Shown: positions 1 to 22,799, counted from the stretch's first letter. The stretch: DNA of 64,000 nt from Microcebus murinus (GCF_040939455.1 NC_134122.1:27869501-27933500), one strand, 5' to 3'. Made by a program: numbers and translations. Notes: a model not told the origin generated them from the sequence alone.

Positions 1-9610
<9,610 letters not shown>

Positions 9611-9736
9611 CCCTGCTTTCCTTCTTCAGTTCTCTCCTCTGAGTTGTTCTCTGAGCTGTGTGCTGCTCTTTGGTGGGCTATGCCTGTGGAGCTTCCCTTC
9701 CCAGCACGGAGGTGATTCAGTGGGGCTGGCTGAATG

Positions 9737-9742
9737 TTTATG
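9737..9742 (-). promoter_or_regulatory. TATA-like box of CYP3A gene A
   Basis: The minus strand reads CAGCACATAAACATTCAGCC, matching the position of human CYP3A4 AGCATATAAACAATCC. CATAAA lies 127-132 bases upstream of the ATG, placing the transcription start near 9710. A CCAAT-like ATTGG (minus strand) and an E-box CAGGTG lie just upstream. Confidence 0.75.
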
Positions 9743-9863
9743 TGCTGGGAAAGGAGGCAGCACCAGAGCTGCAGCCAATAGCAGGGCCACCTGTGCTCCA
9801 CCTGCAGTCAGAGGAGCCCTCTCCACCTTGGCAGTTGGCAAAGACTCACAGACACAACCACAT

Positions 9864-9881
9864 TGACCTTCCTAGAGTTCA
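9864..9881 (-). promoter_or_regulatory. Proximal ER6 nuclear-receptor element of gene A
   Basis: The minus strand reads TGAACTCTAGGAAGGTCA: two half sites, TGAACT and AGGTCA, everted with a 6-base spacer. In human CYP3A4 an ER6 at the same place (TGAACTCAAAGGAGGTCA) binds PXR/RXR and CAR/RXR and gives xenobiotic induction. Sequence and position about 120 bases above the TATA-like box agree; binding is inferred. Confidence 0.8.
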
Positions 9882-10059
9882 TATTCTGTAGGAAATCATA
9901 GAAAAGCAATCAGTGTTATCACTATGTTCAAAGGTCATGGGTTCCTATTATAAACTCAAGTAAAACCATTGACATTAAATCTTCTCTAATCTGCCCTTAT
10001 TTGCAGGGCTGCCCTCATCTTGAAATATGAGGAATGCATCCAAAGGAGCTACCCCTACA

Positions 10060-10395
10060 GATCTTACCCTCGCAGTTTCCTCTGCCTACACTGCCCCTGA
10101 GTTCCCTGGAAGACTCCTACTCATCCTTCGAACCCAGGAACACAGACCCTTCTCTTAGAGTCTTCCCTTCCCAACCTCCCCACACAGCTATCACCACTTC
10201 CTCCTTTGGGCGACTCCTATCCTCTGTTGTCCACTCTATTCTCTACCGCCATTGTGGTTTCCACATCTCTGACCCTTAGCAGATGGTGAGCTTCTCCAGG
10301 GCACAGTTAGGACACAATGTGTTATTTTCCATGACTATATCCCAGCCCCTAATAGAGTGCTTCACACACAGTGGGCATCCAAAAAGGCTGTTGGA
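10060..10395 (+). repeat. L2 LINE 3'-end fragment
   Basis: Pyrimidine-rich stretch, then GGTGAGCTTCTCCAGGGCAC and a CCCAGCCCCTAATAGAGTGC segment like the L2 3' end. Copy at about 41740-42090. Confidence 0.6.
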
Positions 10396-13300
10396 GTTCA
10401 GCTGGTAAGATGGCTGACCCCTGTGTGTCCTTTCCCTCTGACTATCATAAACCCACCATCTTCCTCAATTATTAATCCAGTAAAAGTGCTTGGCTCTGCC
10501 TCAGCCCCCATCTCTGCATGTGCAGGCTGATCCACTGTGGTGCTGTAGGCACGAGGGCTCCTAAGGGAAGGACGAGGGTGAACAAGGTCAAGCTGATGGC
10601 TGCACCCAACAGTATCATTCCTGATGTTCTCTATGCACTGCAGGGGTCCTGCAGTAGACAGCAAGGTAGACATATTCTTGAATAAAAAATAGCCCCCTCT
10701 TTCAGAGAATACTGCAGGTGAGGGAACAATGAGTGTGAAAGGAGAGAGGAAGAGAACAGCAGCCCGGATGTCCAGGTGGACCCCAACCACCATAGCCACC
10801 GATGATGGGGCAGAGGTCGCTACAGGCACACACTGCACTCAGGACTCGAGAGAGATGATCTGAGCCTTATTATGTGGGCAGTGGTGTTCAAAGCAGGTGG
10901 TTTTCTGCATTTTGAGGAGTAGAGTATTTTCAAACTGAGAAGTATAGGTCTCGGGAGCTGGTAGGGAGAAGGCTGTTATTGTGACAGTTCCTGTACCCTG
11001 TCAGCTCCCAGATGCATTGCTGATGGAAGAGGGCAGGAGTGAGCATGTGAAAACTATATCAACTTATTATCATCACATGGATTGCTTGGCCTACAGAATC
11101 ATGAATTACATGACAAATAAAATCTCAAAGTTCTTAAAACTCAAAAGAAATAGAAGACAGTTAAGCTTAGCTTGTGCACTTCCTTGTCTTGTTATCCTTT
11201 CCCTCACCTCTACTACAAAATTGTTACTCAGCCCTCACCAACTCTTTCCATCCTTCTGGCCTGTATGTCTCCTGATCAGCTTATCATTGGCCAGAGTAGG
11301 TGGACGTCTCATTGATAAAATGTATTAAATCACAACTATCTCCACAGACTCTTTTCCTTTTCCTGGAAGTTGGTTGAACAACCTGAAATGTCTATCATTA
11401 TAGTTTCTCATCTTTAGATAAAGCGTTTCACTGGGAAACAACCTGTTACCATCCATAGCTGCCTCTGGAAACTTTATGTGAGAATTCTTCTATTTGTCTA
11501 TGTACTGAGTCAAGAAAAGGGGTTGAGTATCATGTTCTGATGTTGTGCCAGGCTTGGGCTGGAAGCCACACAGTCCCTGTCTTGTGAGTAGCCTCCCAGT
11601 AGAGGAAGAGAGACTCATCAATGCTTTTGGATGATGGTGTGCATATGGCATACCTCTGGAACCTCTGGGCTAATGGAGCCCTACGGAGAAGCAATTAAAA
11701 GAAGAAGTGATGCAAAGCTTGAATATCAACAAGTGACAAACATGGGAGGCTGGGAGAAAATACCCAGGACAAGTAATATAAAAATCCAGAGAATTCTGAT
11801 AAGCTTCTGTCTCATTTCATTGGCTCATATAGCCTCTGTTAAAAAGGATGATGCTGCTATACCTGGTTTACAGATGCAGAAACTGAGATTCAGTGATTGC
11901 ATTAGATTTCCCAGCAGGTATTGATCAGAAGACAATATTATATATAAAGCTAACATGAAAGAGGGCAAAAAGTACTCTGCTGGTCTTGAACGTCAGTATG
12001 CAACACCTACCGCTCCCTGATAAAGCTCACTGTTGGCCATTGTGAAACTCAGGAATAAAGCAGCAAATTGTTTGAGATTCTTGTTCATATCTCCATGGTT
12101 ATTCCCACCACAGCTCCCCCATGGCTCTACCAGAGAAAAAGACTCTATCTCATTCCAGCAGGGAGAAGGAAAGATATAAAATCTGACCATAGTAATGGTG
12201 TTGTTGAGAGTATCTCCCTCTTCATGCTTCCAAACAGAGAGGTCCACATAATACAGTCACACTAGGAAAGGTTACAGTGTCATTTGATAACTATCAACAA
12301 CTTAATTAGCTCACCTAAACTTAAATCCTTTCTTATTCTTTTGGATACAAAACTGCTATAAAAACTAATTTGTTCATCTTTTTCCAAAACACATGCTCGT
12401 CTATGACTATTTTGTAACTAAGTCTGACATGACTGTTCACTTGTCCTGTGAACCTCAGGACCTGAATTGATTGGTTGGAATCTACACCAACACTATAGAC
12501 TAGTCATTGGTTGGAAGTAAAATGTAGCTGGCACCGTGCCCCAACCATTGTCAATGGATGTGCTCTGCAAAGGTAAGCAATAGAAGGCATATTCTTTCTG
12601 CTACTTGTTCTAGAGAAGGTAACACCCTCTAACATGAAGAGATTTGCATAGTGAGAGTCATGTTGAGTGAGTAAGGAAGACATTGTGTGTCAGAAGAATA
12701 CCCCAACCACCCTGTGTCTGCCATGTGCTCACTCCTGTATCAAAGCGTTCGTCATGTACTTTTAAATCTCTGCTTGAAGTGATTAGGGCACAAAAGTGGC
12801 TAAGGCCCAGACATTATTCTGTTTGAAAATAAAGACAAGCAAATAATTACCACACAGCCAAGGTTCAGTATTATAGATGTATGAGGACACAGTGTCCTCA
12901 CAAGATTGAGTGCATTATCTTCTTTCTTGGTGTTGTTATCATTGAATCAAAGTTCATCTCAGAAAACATACAGAGAAGCATGAGGCTCAGATTACCAGTA
13001 TCAGTGCACAGGTTGCCCAGGAACTTAGTGATGTCAAGAGCATCATCACTCTGATATTTCTGTCCACTTATATTGTTAGCCCAAGTGCTTACTCTTCTGG
13101 GAAGCCAGTCAAGACTTCCCACTGACCAAGGAATTGCTTGCTGTATAGGAGGTCAATATTATTCAGAAACAATCTGGTAATATATTCAAATTTCCTAGTC
13201 ACAGTCTTGAGGGTGTAAACAAATGAACGTAAGATTACTCTCCTGTAACTCACACCCAACTCCCCATTCTACTGAGCAGGGCAAAACTTGGTTTGGCCAA

Positions 13301-14164
13301 ATGTGTGGCATCTAAATTTTGGTAGCTGGAGGAGAGAAGTGGCCAACACTTCTGGCTCTCATAGTTGGGGGTGGTGCTGAGGAGAGTGGCAAGTCCACGG
13401 ACGTTCTCTCTTGGCACTGGGGGAGGTGAGGACATCACCTGAGTGTCATTGTGCATTGGTTGGGCTGTGTGTCTGCTGTGTTCAGGGCACATGTCAAGCA
13501 CTAAATATGAAACAGGGAGAATTATTGCCATCATAAAGCTTATACTATAACAGTAGAAAGACAAACTGAACAAATAAATACAAATAAATATTGGATTGAA
13601 AATTGAGGTAATATCAATGAAGTAAAAGCATCTTTCACGTAAGCTTCCAGCAGCATTAAGCAGTTGATCTTTATTTCTTTCCTTAAACTATATCCTTCTT
13701 TAAAAGATATCATGACAACAGAAACAACAGGACTTGAAGGATGGAAAATGTGAGACCTTGGGCTTGCCTGGGGCTGTTTCCTCATATGTGCATGAGGAGA
13801 ACTGACAAGACTTGACCCAGGAGTACCAAGGACTTCCTCATCCCAATGAGAAGACCCCTGCAGGACTGCATGCCTCTCTGGACTCTGTGTCCCTATATGA
13901 TTTTCGGAGACATTTATCCCCTTTATTCTCCTTCACGTCTTCATATCATTTAGGGTCCCCCAGGTCTTCCAGCCCAGTTGAAGAGCAAGAGCTCCTGTGG
14001 TCAAGAAGCAGAACAAAGACGGAATAGGATGGACCTGGTAGATGCCAACTGCCCATTAAAGCCAGTAGTTCTAACTTCTGGAGTGGTTTTTCAGCTGGGA
14101 CTGCCAAAAATACCCTCACACACAAACTGCCACTAACACCCTCACATTTGCTCACACATAGGCC

Positions 14165-14400
14165 TTAGCTCAGTCAGCAATAGCTTATATGTGTCACTCT
14201 AAGTGCTTTCCCTGCATTAACTTACTCAGTCTGTCCAACAACACTGTGACATTGATATTGTTACAAACGCTATTCTACAAATGAGCAAACTAAACCACAG
14301 AGAGGTTAATTGACATCCAAGGTTACATCTCTAATTACTAGCAGAGCCAGGATGGAAGTTTACATCCTCTAGCTTTAGAGCCCAAAGTCTAACTCTTCAG
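14165..14400 (-). repeat. MIR element
   Basis: TTCTACAAATGAGCAAACTA with CAGAGAGGTTAATTGACATC and CTAGCAGAGCCAGGATGG is the antisense MIR core. Paired with about 45970-46210. Confidence 0.75.
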
Positions 14401-15105
14401 CACAGGCTCAGCCTTGCCCAAGTCCCACACAGAATTCCTGGGGGAGCAGCACTGCAGCCCAGGCCTTCTGAATGGGGGTGCCCAGAGCTGTGCCCCTGCA
14501 CAGGGACCTGATCAGGACCTCTAGAAAACCCACTGGTGTGTGGTTGGTTCAGGCAGAGGACGTTTTTTCTGCTCTCTGGGCGCAGGAGTACAACCACCTC
14601 ACTGACCTTTATGGCAAAGAAATGAGGAGGAGGAGGGAGAGGACTTAATCACAACTGCTCACTTTTTACTCCATCCCAGAGCATCTATTTCCTGAATGAA
14701 ATGACCACTAAAATCTCCATGGCACCTCACAGTTCCTAAAGTTCTTCCCATCATTGATCCTCATGATAACTCTTTGAGATAAGTCATGCTGGGATGATTT
14801 TTAATTGCCAATTTACAGACGTGGAAGCAGACACATGGGGTAGAGACGCGCTCACGTGACTAAACCACCAAGCCAGGGCAGGGACATGGATCTTATGAAT
14901 CCAGATTGTGCCAGTGGCAGGCTTGCTAGGATTTCAAGGGGCCTCCTGAAACAACTTTGCAGGTTGTGTGTCAGCCTCACGTAATGTAAATATTTCCTCC
15001 CCCCCTCCCAGCACATGCCAATGTAATTAGAAATGCTACAAGACTTGTTGTGACTACAAAAATGGCATGCACACTCTTCTACACATTACATAATTGTGTA
15101 TTTTC

Positions 15106-15345
15106 TGAATTTGGTTCCAAACGATGCATAAAATTATTTTTTCTATATCTGTGAAGAATGATGATGGGATTTTAATAGGTAATGTATTGTATCTGTAGAT
15201 CAGTTTGGGTAGTTAGACATTTTAATAATTTTGAGTCTGCTGACCCATGAGCATGGTATAGATTTCCATCTGTTTATATCCTCTTGCTTTAATAAGCCAT
15301 AACCATGAAAATAGCAACTTTCCTGAATTCTGTATGTCCTTGTAG
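15106..15345 (-). mobile_element. L1 ORF2 fragment, antisense
   Basis: Reads on the minus strand like the L1 ORF2 stretch with 'WKSIPCSW' found at 777-797 here, plus flanking 'RLKIIKMSN'. It sits where the A flank departs from the B flank, which carries about 7 kb at this point. Confidence 0.8.
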
Positions 15346-18011
15346 AGTGGCCTTGAAACTGAGGGTAACTTTGGGGACACTTGACACACAAAGAAACTGG
15401 AAGAAGAACATTCTAGGTTAAGCGAATAGCTTGTGCAAAAATCCTAAGATGAGATTTACACAGAAAACAAGCAAGGGGTCTGGCCAAGGTCACACATGAA
15501 TGAGAAGAATGACTTGACGCAAAGGGTAGGTGTGCTGAGCCCAAACCTGGGTTTTATGTGAAGCAACCTGAAATGGTAGAAATCAGATAGGTTTTGGAGC
15601 CACACAAGCATGATCTCAAATCTTGACTCTAACCTTATTTGCTGTGTGTTCTAATGAATCTGTTTAACCTCCTTGAACGTCAGCATCCTCACCTGGCAAT
15701 GGATTTGCTGCATCCTTTCTGGTCCGGTGAAAAGTAACTGACATAGTGAATGTAAAATCCCTGGTACATAATGGAGCGCTTACTTTGAGTTTCCCCCAAA
15801 GGCAAATCCTGGGATTAAGATTTGGAAATCTCTATATTGTTATTTGGGAGTGAATTCCTGGAAGCATTTTGAGGGGATGTGGTTGTGACACAAGGAAGGT
15901 AAAAATGTGTATGTTAATGAGCAGGTCACTGCTGCAGGCAGCTGGAGCCCTCCCACTGGGGATATTGTTGTCATTGACTAAGTGGAATATGCCTTGGAAT
16001 TGGGTTGAGGGGCAGGGAAGTAGGGCAGCTTTACACCAATTTTAACTCTTTATTTGTGAAGGATTGCTCCTTTGAACTTTAACTATATGGGTCTCTCTGC
16101 CTGTCCCTCAGTGAGCCAAGTGCATGCCAGTGGGCGGAGAGTGTCCTCAGTCACTGAGGCATGGGGACGGCTGAGCTTGGAAACCCTCTCAGGGATATGT
16201 GTAGGGCACCACAAGCATGTGCTACAATAGATGCATAACTGAATGTTAATTTTCTTCTTCCTTGGATTTTTTTGCGTAGAGTATATATCCTCAATTCTCT
16301 CAGGAGAATGAACTTATACATAAGGCATTGGAAATATTGACAGAGGTAAGAGTGTTTTATTTCTCTACCAGCAAGCACCATGCCTGGCAAAAGAACTTAG
16401 GAGTGTGAACCTCTTCACTGGATGCCAGGTAGTGTCTTTCTAGGCACAGCCTCTCCCTCCTGACCTGATATCTGTGATGCTGCATTGATCACCTGTTCCA
16501 GAGCCTTCTATAAGCCACACTTAATAGCTTGCAGGTCACTCTATAGAGTCCAGAACACTCCTGGGGGCCAAGTCCCTGCAGGGAGAGAATATGCAGGATT
16601 CCTGGGTTCAAGTAGGGGCACATATCTGGAGGGGTGACTGACAGAGTTGGAAGGAGCAGGTGGCAGCTAGATTGAGCTCTACAAGGTCAGCCAAGGGTAT
16701 AACTTGACCTTCTGCATCAGCTCTTTTAAATCAGGGGTCACCATCAGAGGTGGACAATGGATGTCAGAAGAAAGTGATGCCAAATGGACAAGGCCCAGGC
16801 CTGATTAGCTTCTCCCAGAACAGCTTTGTAAATGGAGAGTAAGCCTTCATTGAAGGAATGCAGTTAAGAGTCACAGAGGGTCTCTGAGCCATAGTGAGAC
16901 TTAAGGAGGGGGATGTTGTGGAAGGCGGGCTAAGAATGAAAGATGGGGAATAGCCAGATCAGACCAGAGATCAGGTTAGGAAAAAAAGGAAAAGAGAACT
17001 GGAACAGTATTGTTGGAATGAAGTCATCACAGGATTTTGGACTCCAGGGCTCCCACTGCAGATCTGTCATTCACTCACTTGACCATAGGCAAGACCCTTT
17101 CACTCTCAGCTTACTTATGTGACTCTTGGAGCCACATGTTTTCAGTGTCCAGGAGCTAAGTGGAACATTTCCCAGGTTGCAGTCCTTGAAGAGAGATAAA
17201 ATGCAGGCACGGTAGCTGTGATCAGCAGCTAGATAGACTATGTTGCAATTCAAATAAAACAACCAATGATGGCACATGTCTGATATTTCACCACAGCACC
17301 ACCTTGCTTGTATAATACTGTTAAATATTAAAAATTGCAGTCAGCTGGGTATATGAACCTTAGGAAGTTCAGATTATGATCAGACAACTTTAGGCAGGTT
17401 GAGAATATGAATTCAGCTTAGCCCAGGAACACACTATTAGGATCTATTCTTGTGGCTGCCACTAAAGATCAAGATTTGTTTGAGAGCTCAACTGTCTCAG
17501 AATATGAACATAAAAGTAAAACCTGAAAGGCAGATACTTGCATGCCCAGAAATTATATTTATCAAGGAAAAGACTTGTAGATATTGCCTGAAACATTGAT
17601 TAATAACCATTAAATTATCGGGTGGGGGAGCTTTAATCAATAAATTTTACAGCTGGTGAAGTTAGTTTAGCAACAGCAAAAGATAGAATTTTTGAAATAT
17701 TTTTATACAGGATGTACGCGCTGTGTACCATTCTGTTATTATTATGATATTCTAAGGGGTAGAAGTGGTGGATTTTTTCTTTTGTTTTTTGCTAGATAGT
17801 GAGTGGAAATATTATGAAAATATAGAGTTATTAGGTAAAAAAAAAATACATGCAGAAACCCAAGTATCCTGTCTTATTGCAATTTTGGCTTTTAGCTCCA
17901 GTCTTTATTTTTTTATAGGATATAAAAGAAAAAGCATTAAAATAATGACAAATCTATGTTAAGTGTACGTCACATATAAGGATGTAATTCGTGACATCAA
18001 TAATATAAATA

Positions 18012-18385
18012 GTGGACTTCTGGCCAGATGGCCGACCAGAGACACCAGTTGCCAGAGCATCTTAGTAGGAAGTTGTAGACGAAGGAGAAAAAACGAACAC
18101 ACAGACAGTCATCAAATGTGGGTCTGATGGAAGGGTGTCAGAACCTTCACAAGACTCCACAAGAAGAAGTTTCAGTGCAGAACAAGAAGAAGCAAGATAT
18201 TGGCAAAGGGCAGCCCCCGAGAAGCTTGGAGTCCTGCAAGAAGGGTAGGTGGAGTGGTTTCCTTCTCCCTCCCTTGCACCTCTGAACGTTGGTGGAATCC
18301 CTACATGCTGGAGAGACTTTCTGCACACACGAACCCAGAGGCTTCTGCCACCAGAGAGCTGGGCACTGCTTGTGGACAGGAGCAC
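18012..18385 (+). mobile_element. L1 5' UTR fragment between genes A and B
   Basis: Starts GTGGACTTCTGGCCAGATGG, an L1 5' end, at the same flanking sequence (ATCAATAATATAAA) as the copy at 56430. The insertion therefore predates the duplication. It breaks off at about 18385 into inverted L1 ORF2. Confidence 0.8.
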
Positions 18386-18926
18386 TGTATCCTGAGACTT
18401 TACTGAATTCATTTATCACTTCCAGGAGTCTCTTGGTTGAATCCTTGGGGTTTTCTATCTATCATATCATCAATAAAGAGTGAGAGTTTGATCTCTTTTG
18501 CCCCCATTTGGATGTCCTTAATTCCAATCTCTTGTCTAATTGCTCTAGCAAGGACTTCCAGCACTATGTTGAATAGAAGTGGAGATAGTGGGCAACCTTG
18601 TTTGGTTCTGGTTCTAAGTGGGGATGGTTTGAATTTTTTCCCATGCAGTATGATATTGGCAGTGGATTTATCGTAATTGGCCTTGATGATTTTTAGGTAT
18701 GTACAATCTATGCTTATTTTGTTAAGAGTTTTTATCATAAAGGTGTGCTGAAGTTTGCCAAATGCTTTTTCTGCATCTATCGAGAAAATCATGTGGTCTT
18801 TGTTCTTTCTTTTATTTATGTGGTGAATTAGATTTATAGATTAGTGTATGTTGAACCAGCCTTGCATCTCTGGTATAAAGCCCACCCGGTCATGGTGAAT
18901 TATTTTTTTGATATGCTGTTGGATTC
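18386..18926 (-). mobile_element. L1 ORF2 reverse-transcriptase fragment, inverted
   Basis: The minus strand encodes RT palm pieces ([38 protein letters not shown] in place of FADD) ending at [10 protein letters not shown]. Degraded; no complete enzyme. Confidence 0.88.
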
Positions 18927-19945
18927 AAAAACTAGAAATTGTACCATGTATCTTCTCTGATCATAGTGGTATAAAAATAGAATTATAATATATATATATA
19001 TAAATTTAAAATTAGTTCAATTCCAACAGAAATACTCACCACTTAATGAAGTCACGGAAATTAATAAATCTATTGTGGTTTGACTGTTAGGCCAAGGAGG
19101 AAATACAGAGGGAAACCAGGAGTTTCTTTGAAATAAATGATAACAGAGACAAGCGTTATCAAAACCTGTGAAATATAGCAAAAGCATTTCTGAGAGGAAA
19201 ACTAATAGCATTAAATACTCACATCCCCAAAACAGAAAGTTCAAATATCAAAAAATAATAAACAGTCTCCAGGAATTGGAAAAGGAAGAGCAAATCAATT
19301 CTAAACCTGGTAGAAGAAAAGAAATAACTAAGATCAAAGAGGAACTTAATGAAATTGAGAACAAAACAACTATACAGAAGATCAATGAAACCAAAAACTG
19401 TTTTTATGAAAGATAAACAAAATTGACAACTCTCTTGCTAGGTTGACAAGAATTCAAAGGGAAAGGACTCTAATAAAGTCAATTAGAAATGGAAAAGGAG
19501 AGGTCACAATAGACACCACAGAAATACTAAACATTATCTTTGATTACTATAAAACGTATATGCCCCAAAACTAAATAATGTGGAGGAAATGGACAAATTC
19601 CTGGAAACATACAACCTCCCTAAATTCACCCAGGAGGAAATAGAATTCCTGAATAGACCAATATCAAGCACAGAAATTGGAGCAGCAATTAAAAACTTTC
19701 CAAAAAGGAAAAGTACTGGAGCAGTTGGCTCTATTTCTGAGTTTTACCAAACATACAAAAAAGAACTCATACCTATACTACAGAAATTGCTCCACAACAT
19801 TGAGAAAGATGGTATGCTCCCTAACCCATTCTACAAAGCCAATATCACCTTGATACCAAAGCCAGGAAAGGACACAACACAAAAAGAAAACTACAGATCA
19901 ATATTGCTCATGATCATAGATGCAAAAATCCTCATCAACAAGAAT
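18927..19945 (+). mobile_element. L1 ORF2 fragment, forward
   Basis: Plus-strand frames at 19168-19416 and 19580-19951 give ORF2 up to the RT start ([16 protein letters not shown]). With the inverted neighbour this forms a head-to-head L1, consistent with twin priming or later inversion. It stops abruptly at sequence shared with the gene C 3' flank. Confidence 0.87.
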
Positions 19946-19970
19946 TCTTGATAAAATTGTTAAAAAAATA

Positions 19971-19976
19971 TTTATT
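19971..19976 (-). terminator. Candidate poly(A) signal of gene B
   Basis: AATAAA on the minus strand about 300 bases downstream of the stop. The paired site is kept below gene C. The choice among possible signals is inferred. Confidence 0.45.
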
Positions 19977-20274
19977 TTCTTATCAGAGCCGAGAGGGAGT
20001 CAGTGGTGCTAACTGGATGGAGATTCTCCTATGAAGACCAGAGAAGTGGACTTCACATATGTGGCTTTGGTTTAGTCACCTCCTTTATATCACACAATAT
20101 ACACTCTTCCAAAGACACTGAGAGAGCACAATGAATGTATAGAATTCCTAGTCATTCATCAAGTGCCGTTGGTTAAGCACTTCTTCATTTGTAAGTTGTA
20201 TTTACAATGTTAATTGGGATTTCTGGTGTTCTTAGATGTTTCTGGAAGAACAAAGCAGAAGTCCTTAGGGAAAG

Positions 20275-20370
20275 TCAGGCTCCACTCATGGTTCCATCTC
20301 TTGACTCGACCTTTAGAACAATAGGTTTTTCTGGTTGAAGAAACCCCCTTGGGCTTAATTTCATGGGGAC
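20275..20370 (-). pseudogene. Gene B exon 13 with stop codon
   Basis: The C-terminal 31 codons start [20 protein letters not shown] and end RDGTMSGA, with TGA at complement 20275-20277. Acceptor CTGTTGCAG. Open and of normal length. Confidence 0.92.
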
Positions 20371-22001
20371 CTGCAACAGTTAAACAAGCATACTGAGAAG
20401 CAATAAATGAAGCAAATGAAAAAAAGACAGAAGCAAAGTAGAAAAGATACATTAAGGACAATAATGCTTTGCAAATTTATAAAAACTACTTTTAGCATCA
20501 TATATCTTGGATTTTGTATACTTATTCTACAAGCTGTGTGAAGATTGAAAAGTGAAAGTATTCTTGCCTTATCATGTAATACAGTATTTATTGAGTGCCT
20601 ATTTTGTGCCAGGTCTGAGACAAACTCATGTTGGCTTGAGTTTTTTTTAATTAAATTTTATGTAAAATGAATAAGTCTTAAAAATTTATTCCAAATTCTT
20701 AGGCATTATAGGAAACTATTTTTGAACAGGCATATAAGGTTCATTTTGTGTACGTTGAATTTTGCAATGTTCTCGTGAGTAAGAGATTATACACTGATTA
20801 TACACTTTAATCACATGGGCAGTCTTTGAATTCTAATCAATCCAGTAATCCCTCTCAAGTGAATCCATGGAGTATAATAATGGGAAGTTGCCTTTAGAAA
20901 GTTTATGCCTTTGTTTTCTAATATCTACCCTCCAGTTTTTTCAAATGTAATGCAAATGGGGAACTTCTCATGTTCTACAGTGCTTTGATTAATACTTTGG
21001 GCACAATTCTCATTGAATCACTCCTTCCATGATGGGGGAGCCACCAACAGAGTAACCTTCTTATCTTAGTTGACTGCAGGGCAAAAAAATTGTCATGAGA
21101 GTTGAAAAATGCCAGCCTGTAGATGACTGGGACCTTGCCTGGGAGTATCTTGCCATCCCAGGCGTGCCAGCAGCCAGCTTTCTCTACAACCCGAGCTGCC
21201 TATCTGCACACACTTATTGGACAGTTACACAGCTGCCCTAAAGCCACAAATAAGGCAGAACTATTTCCATCCTCATCTTCTCCCATGCTAAAAGCCTACA
21301 TTAGGGGAGGAGTTGCATATGGAATGCATGAGTCTAGAAGCAAGACTTATAGTGCCTTGATTCATAGGAATTAATGACAGTTGTTCTTGAAGGTCATCAG
21401 ATGAAGCACCCATCTATAACTGCAACACCTTCTTATTTTTAATTCCAAATGGAATAAACATATTTTCCTTGCAGAAAGACAGATGGATACACACAGACAC
21501 AAATGTCATTTGTTCAATTTTAAAATTGAAAAGCTTACATTTTGTATCCATGAGATCCAAATAAACTGCAAATTACCCCTTAAACATTTACTGAATATTC
21601 ACATTGGATAATGTTTTCATCCAGACACCATTCTGATTTTATGAAAGCAATAAAATACGGTGATGCAATTAAGGGATTGGCAAAGGTAATAGAGAACAAA
21701 ACTGGATGATTAAGACAAGGTATTAAATTAGGTGGGATAACATCCTGCAGTAACCAAAAACACATCAGAGAGTGAACCTTGGACTAGGTAGAGAAGATTC
21801 TTTGGAGGAACTTGGAGTTTGAATTAATATTGAAAGATGAGAACAGAAAGAGTAGGAGAGTGGGAAGAATATTTATGTAGTTGTTAATTGATTGAAAAGG
21901 AGCCAGCCTGGTATTAAGGAGGGAACCTAAAGGGTCCATTCAAACATTCAGGGTGGCCCTAGTCTGTGGGACCCTTCATATCTGGCAGAAGTGCCTTAAA
22001 T

Positions 22002-22162
22002 CAGTGATTTTCCAACTTGGCTTCAAATGAGAACCAATGGGGTAGCTTTCAAAGCCACATTCTGGGTCAGTTATTTTAGAGCTTCTGAGATGACCCAAGG
22101 AAGATTGAATTTTTAAAGGTCCCTGGTGATTCCAGTGTGGTGCCAGGGGTTGAGACGCAGTG
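22002..22162. mobile_element. hAT-type MER element in intron 12 of gene B
   Basis: Short non-autonomous DNA element with terminal CAGTGATTTTCCAACTTGG and GGTTGAGACGCAGTG, the inverted ends typical of hAT-Charlie derivatives. Paired with 62163-62323 in gene C. Confidence 0.6.
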
Positions 22163-22636
22163 TCACAAGGGAGCTTCTGTAAGTTCAGGTGCAGGAAAGC
22201 ACCCCTCATAGTCATGGTGAGATAATCACTGTATTGTGTGATTTGCAAAACACTTCCTTATCTTTCCGGTTGATTTGAAACTGAATTTAACTCTTGCTGA
22301 AGGTCAAAGGGACTGATATAATTCTTTCTTTTCTTTTTTAAAATTGTATTTTCCTTGCCAGTGCTAACTGGGTATGTTATAGAGACTGGACATTCTTGTG
22401 TCATGCTAATCTGTATTGACTTTAGATGATCTTTATAGTTTGGTCTTTATAAAGCCATGTTTTGAACTGCAGAACTGAAGCAACCTTAAAGATAGATCAT
22501 GGATGGCTTCAAATACATTATTTTCCCCATGAAATAAATTACTACAACGATATACAAGCATATTCTTTTTAAAATATAGACTCCTCAGTAAAGAAAACTC
22601 CCAATAGAACATTATGTATACAGAAAGTTTACTGAC

Positions 22637-22799
22637 CGGTGTTTCTTTGCAAAGTTTGAAGGAGAAGTTCTGGAGTATTTTGACGAGAGCAAGTTTCATG
22701 TTCATGAGAGCAAACCTCATGCCAATGCAGTTTCGGGGCCCATTTCCAAAGGGCAGGTATATGTAAGGATCTATGATGTCCTTGTTCTTCTTGCTGAAC
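22637..22799 (-). pseudogene. Gene B exon 12 (heme loop)
   Basis: 163 bases, open. Carries the P450 signature [10 protein letters not shown], with the heme-ligand Cys, followed by [20 protein letters not shown]. The last codon is CCG (Pro) directly before the GTCAGT donor, where gene C and human CYP3A4 have CAG (Gln). Confidence 0.93.

Larger units (their letters stand above)
9890..18011. other. Upstream flank of gene A
   Basis: About 8 kb with no coding exon that I can support. It holds L2 and MIR relics and one L1 fragment listed separately. It aligns with 41570-46915 plus 53935-56429 upstream of pseudogene B. In human CYP3A4 a distal xenobiotic enhancer lies 7-8 kb upstream; I could not identify a convincing DR3 element here by eye, only scattered AGGTCA/TGACCT half sites such as those at 16683-16712. 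Confidence 0.5.

Noticed and set aside
16683..16712. AGGTCA and TGACCT half sites about 7 kb above gene A as a distal xenobiotic enhancer
   Set aside because: Spacing and orientation match no standard DR3, DR4 or ER6, and the paired copy at 55120-55142 varies. Position is suggestive but not enough.
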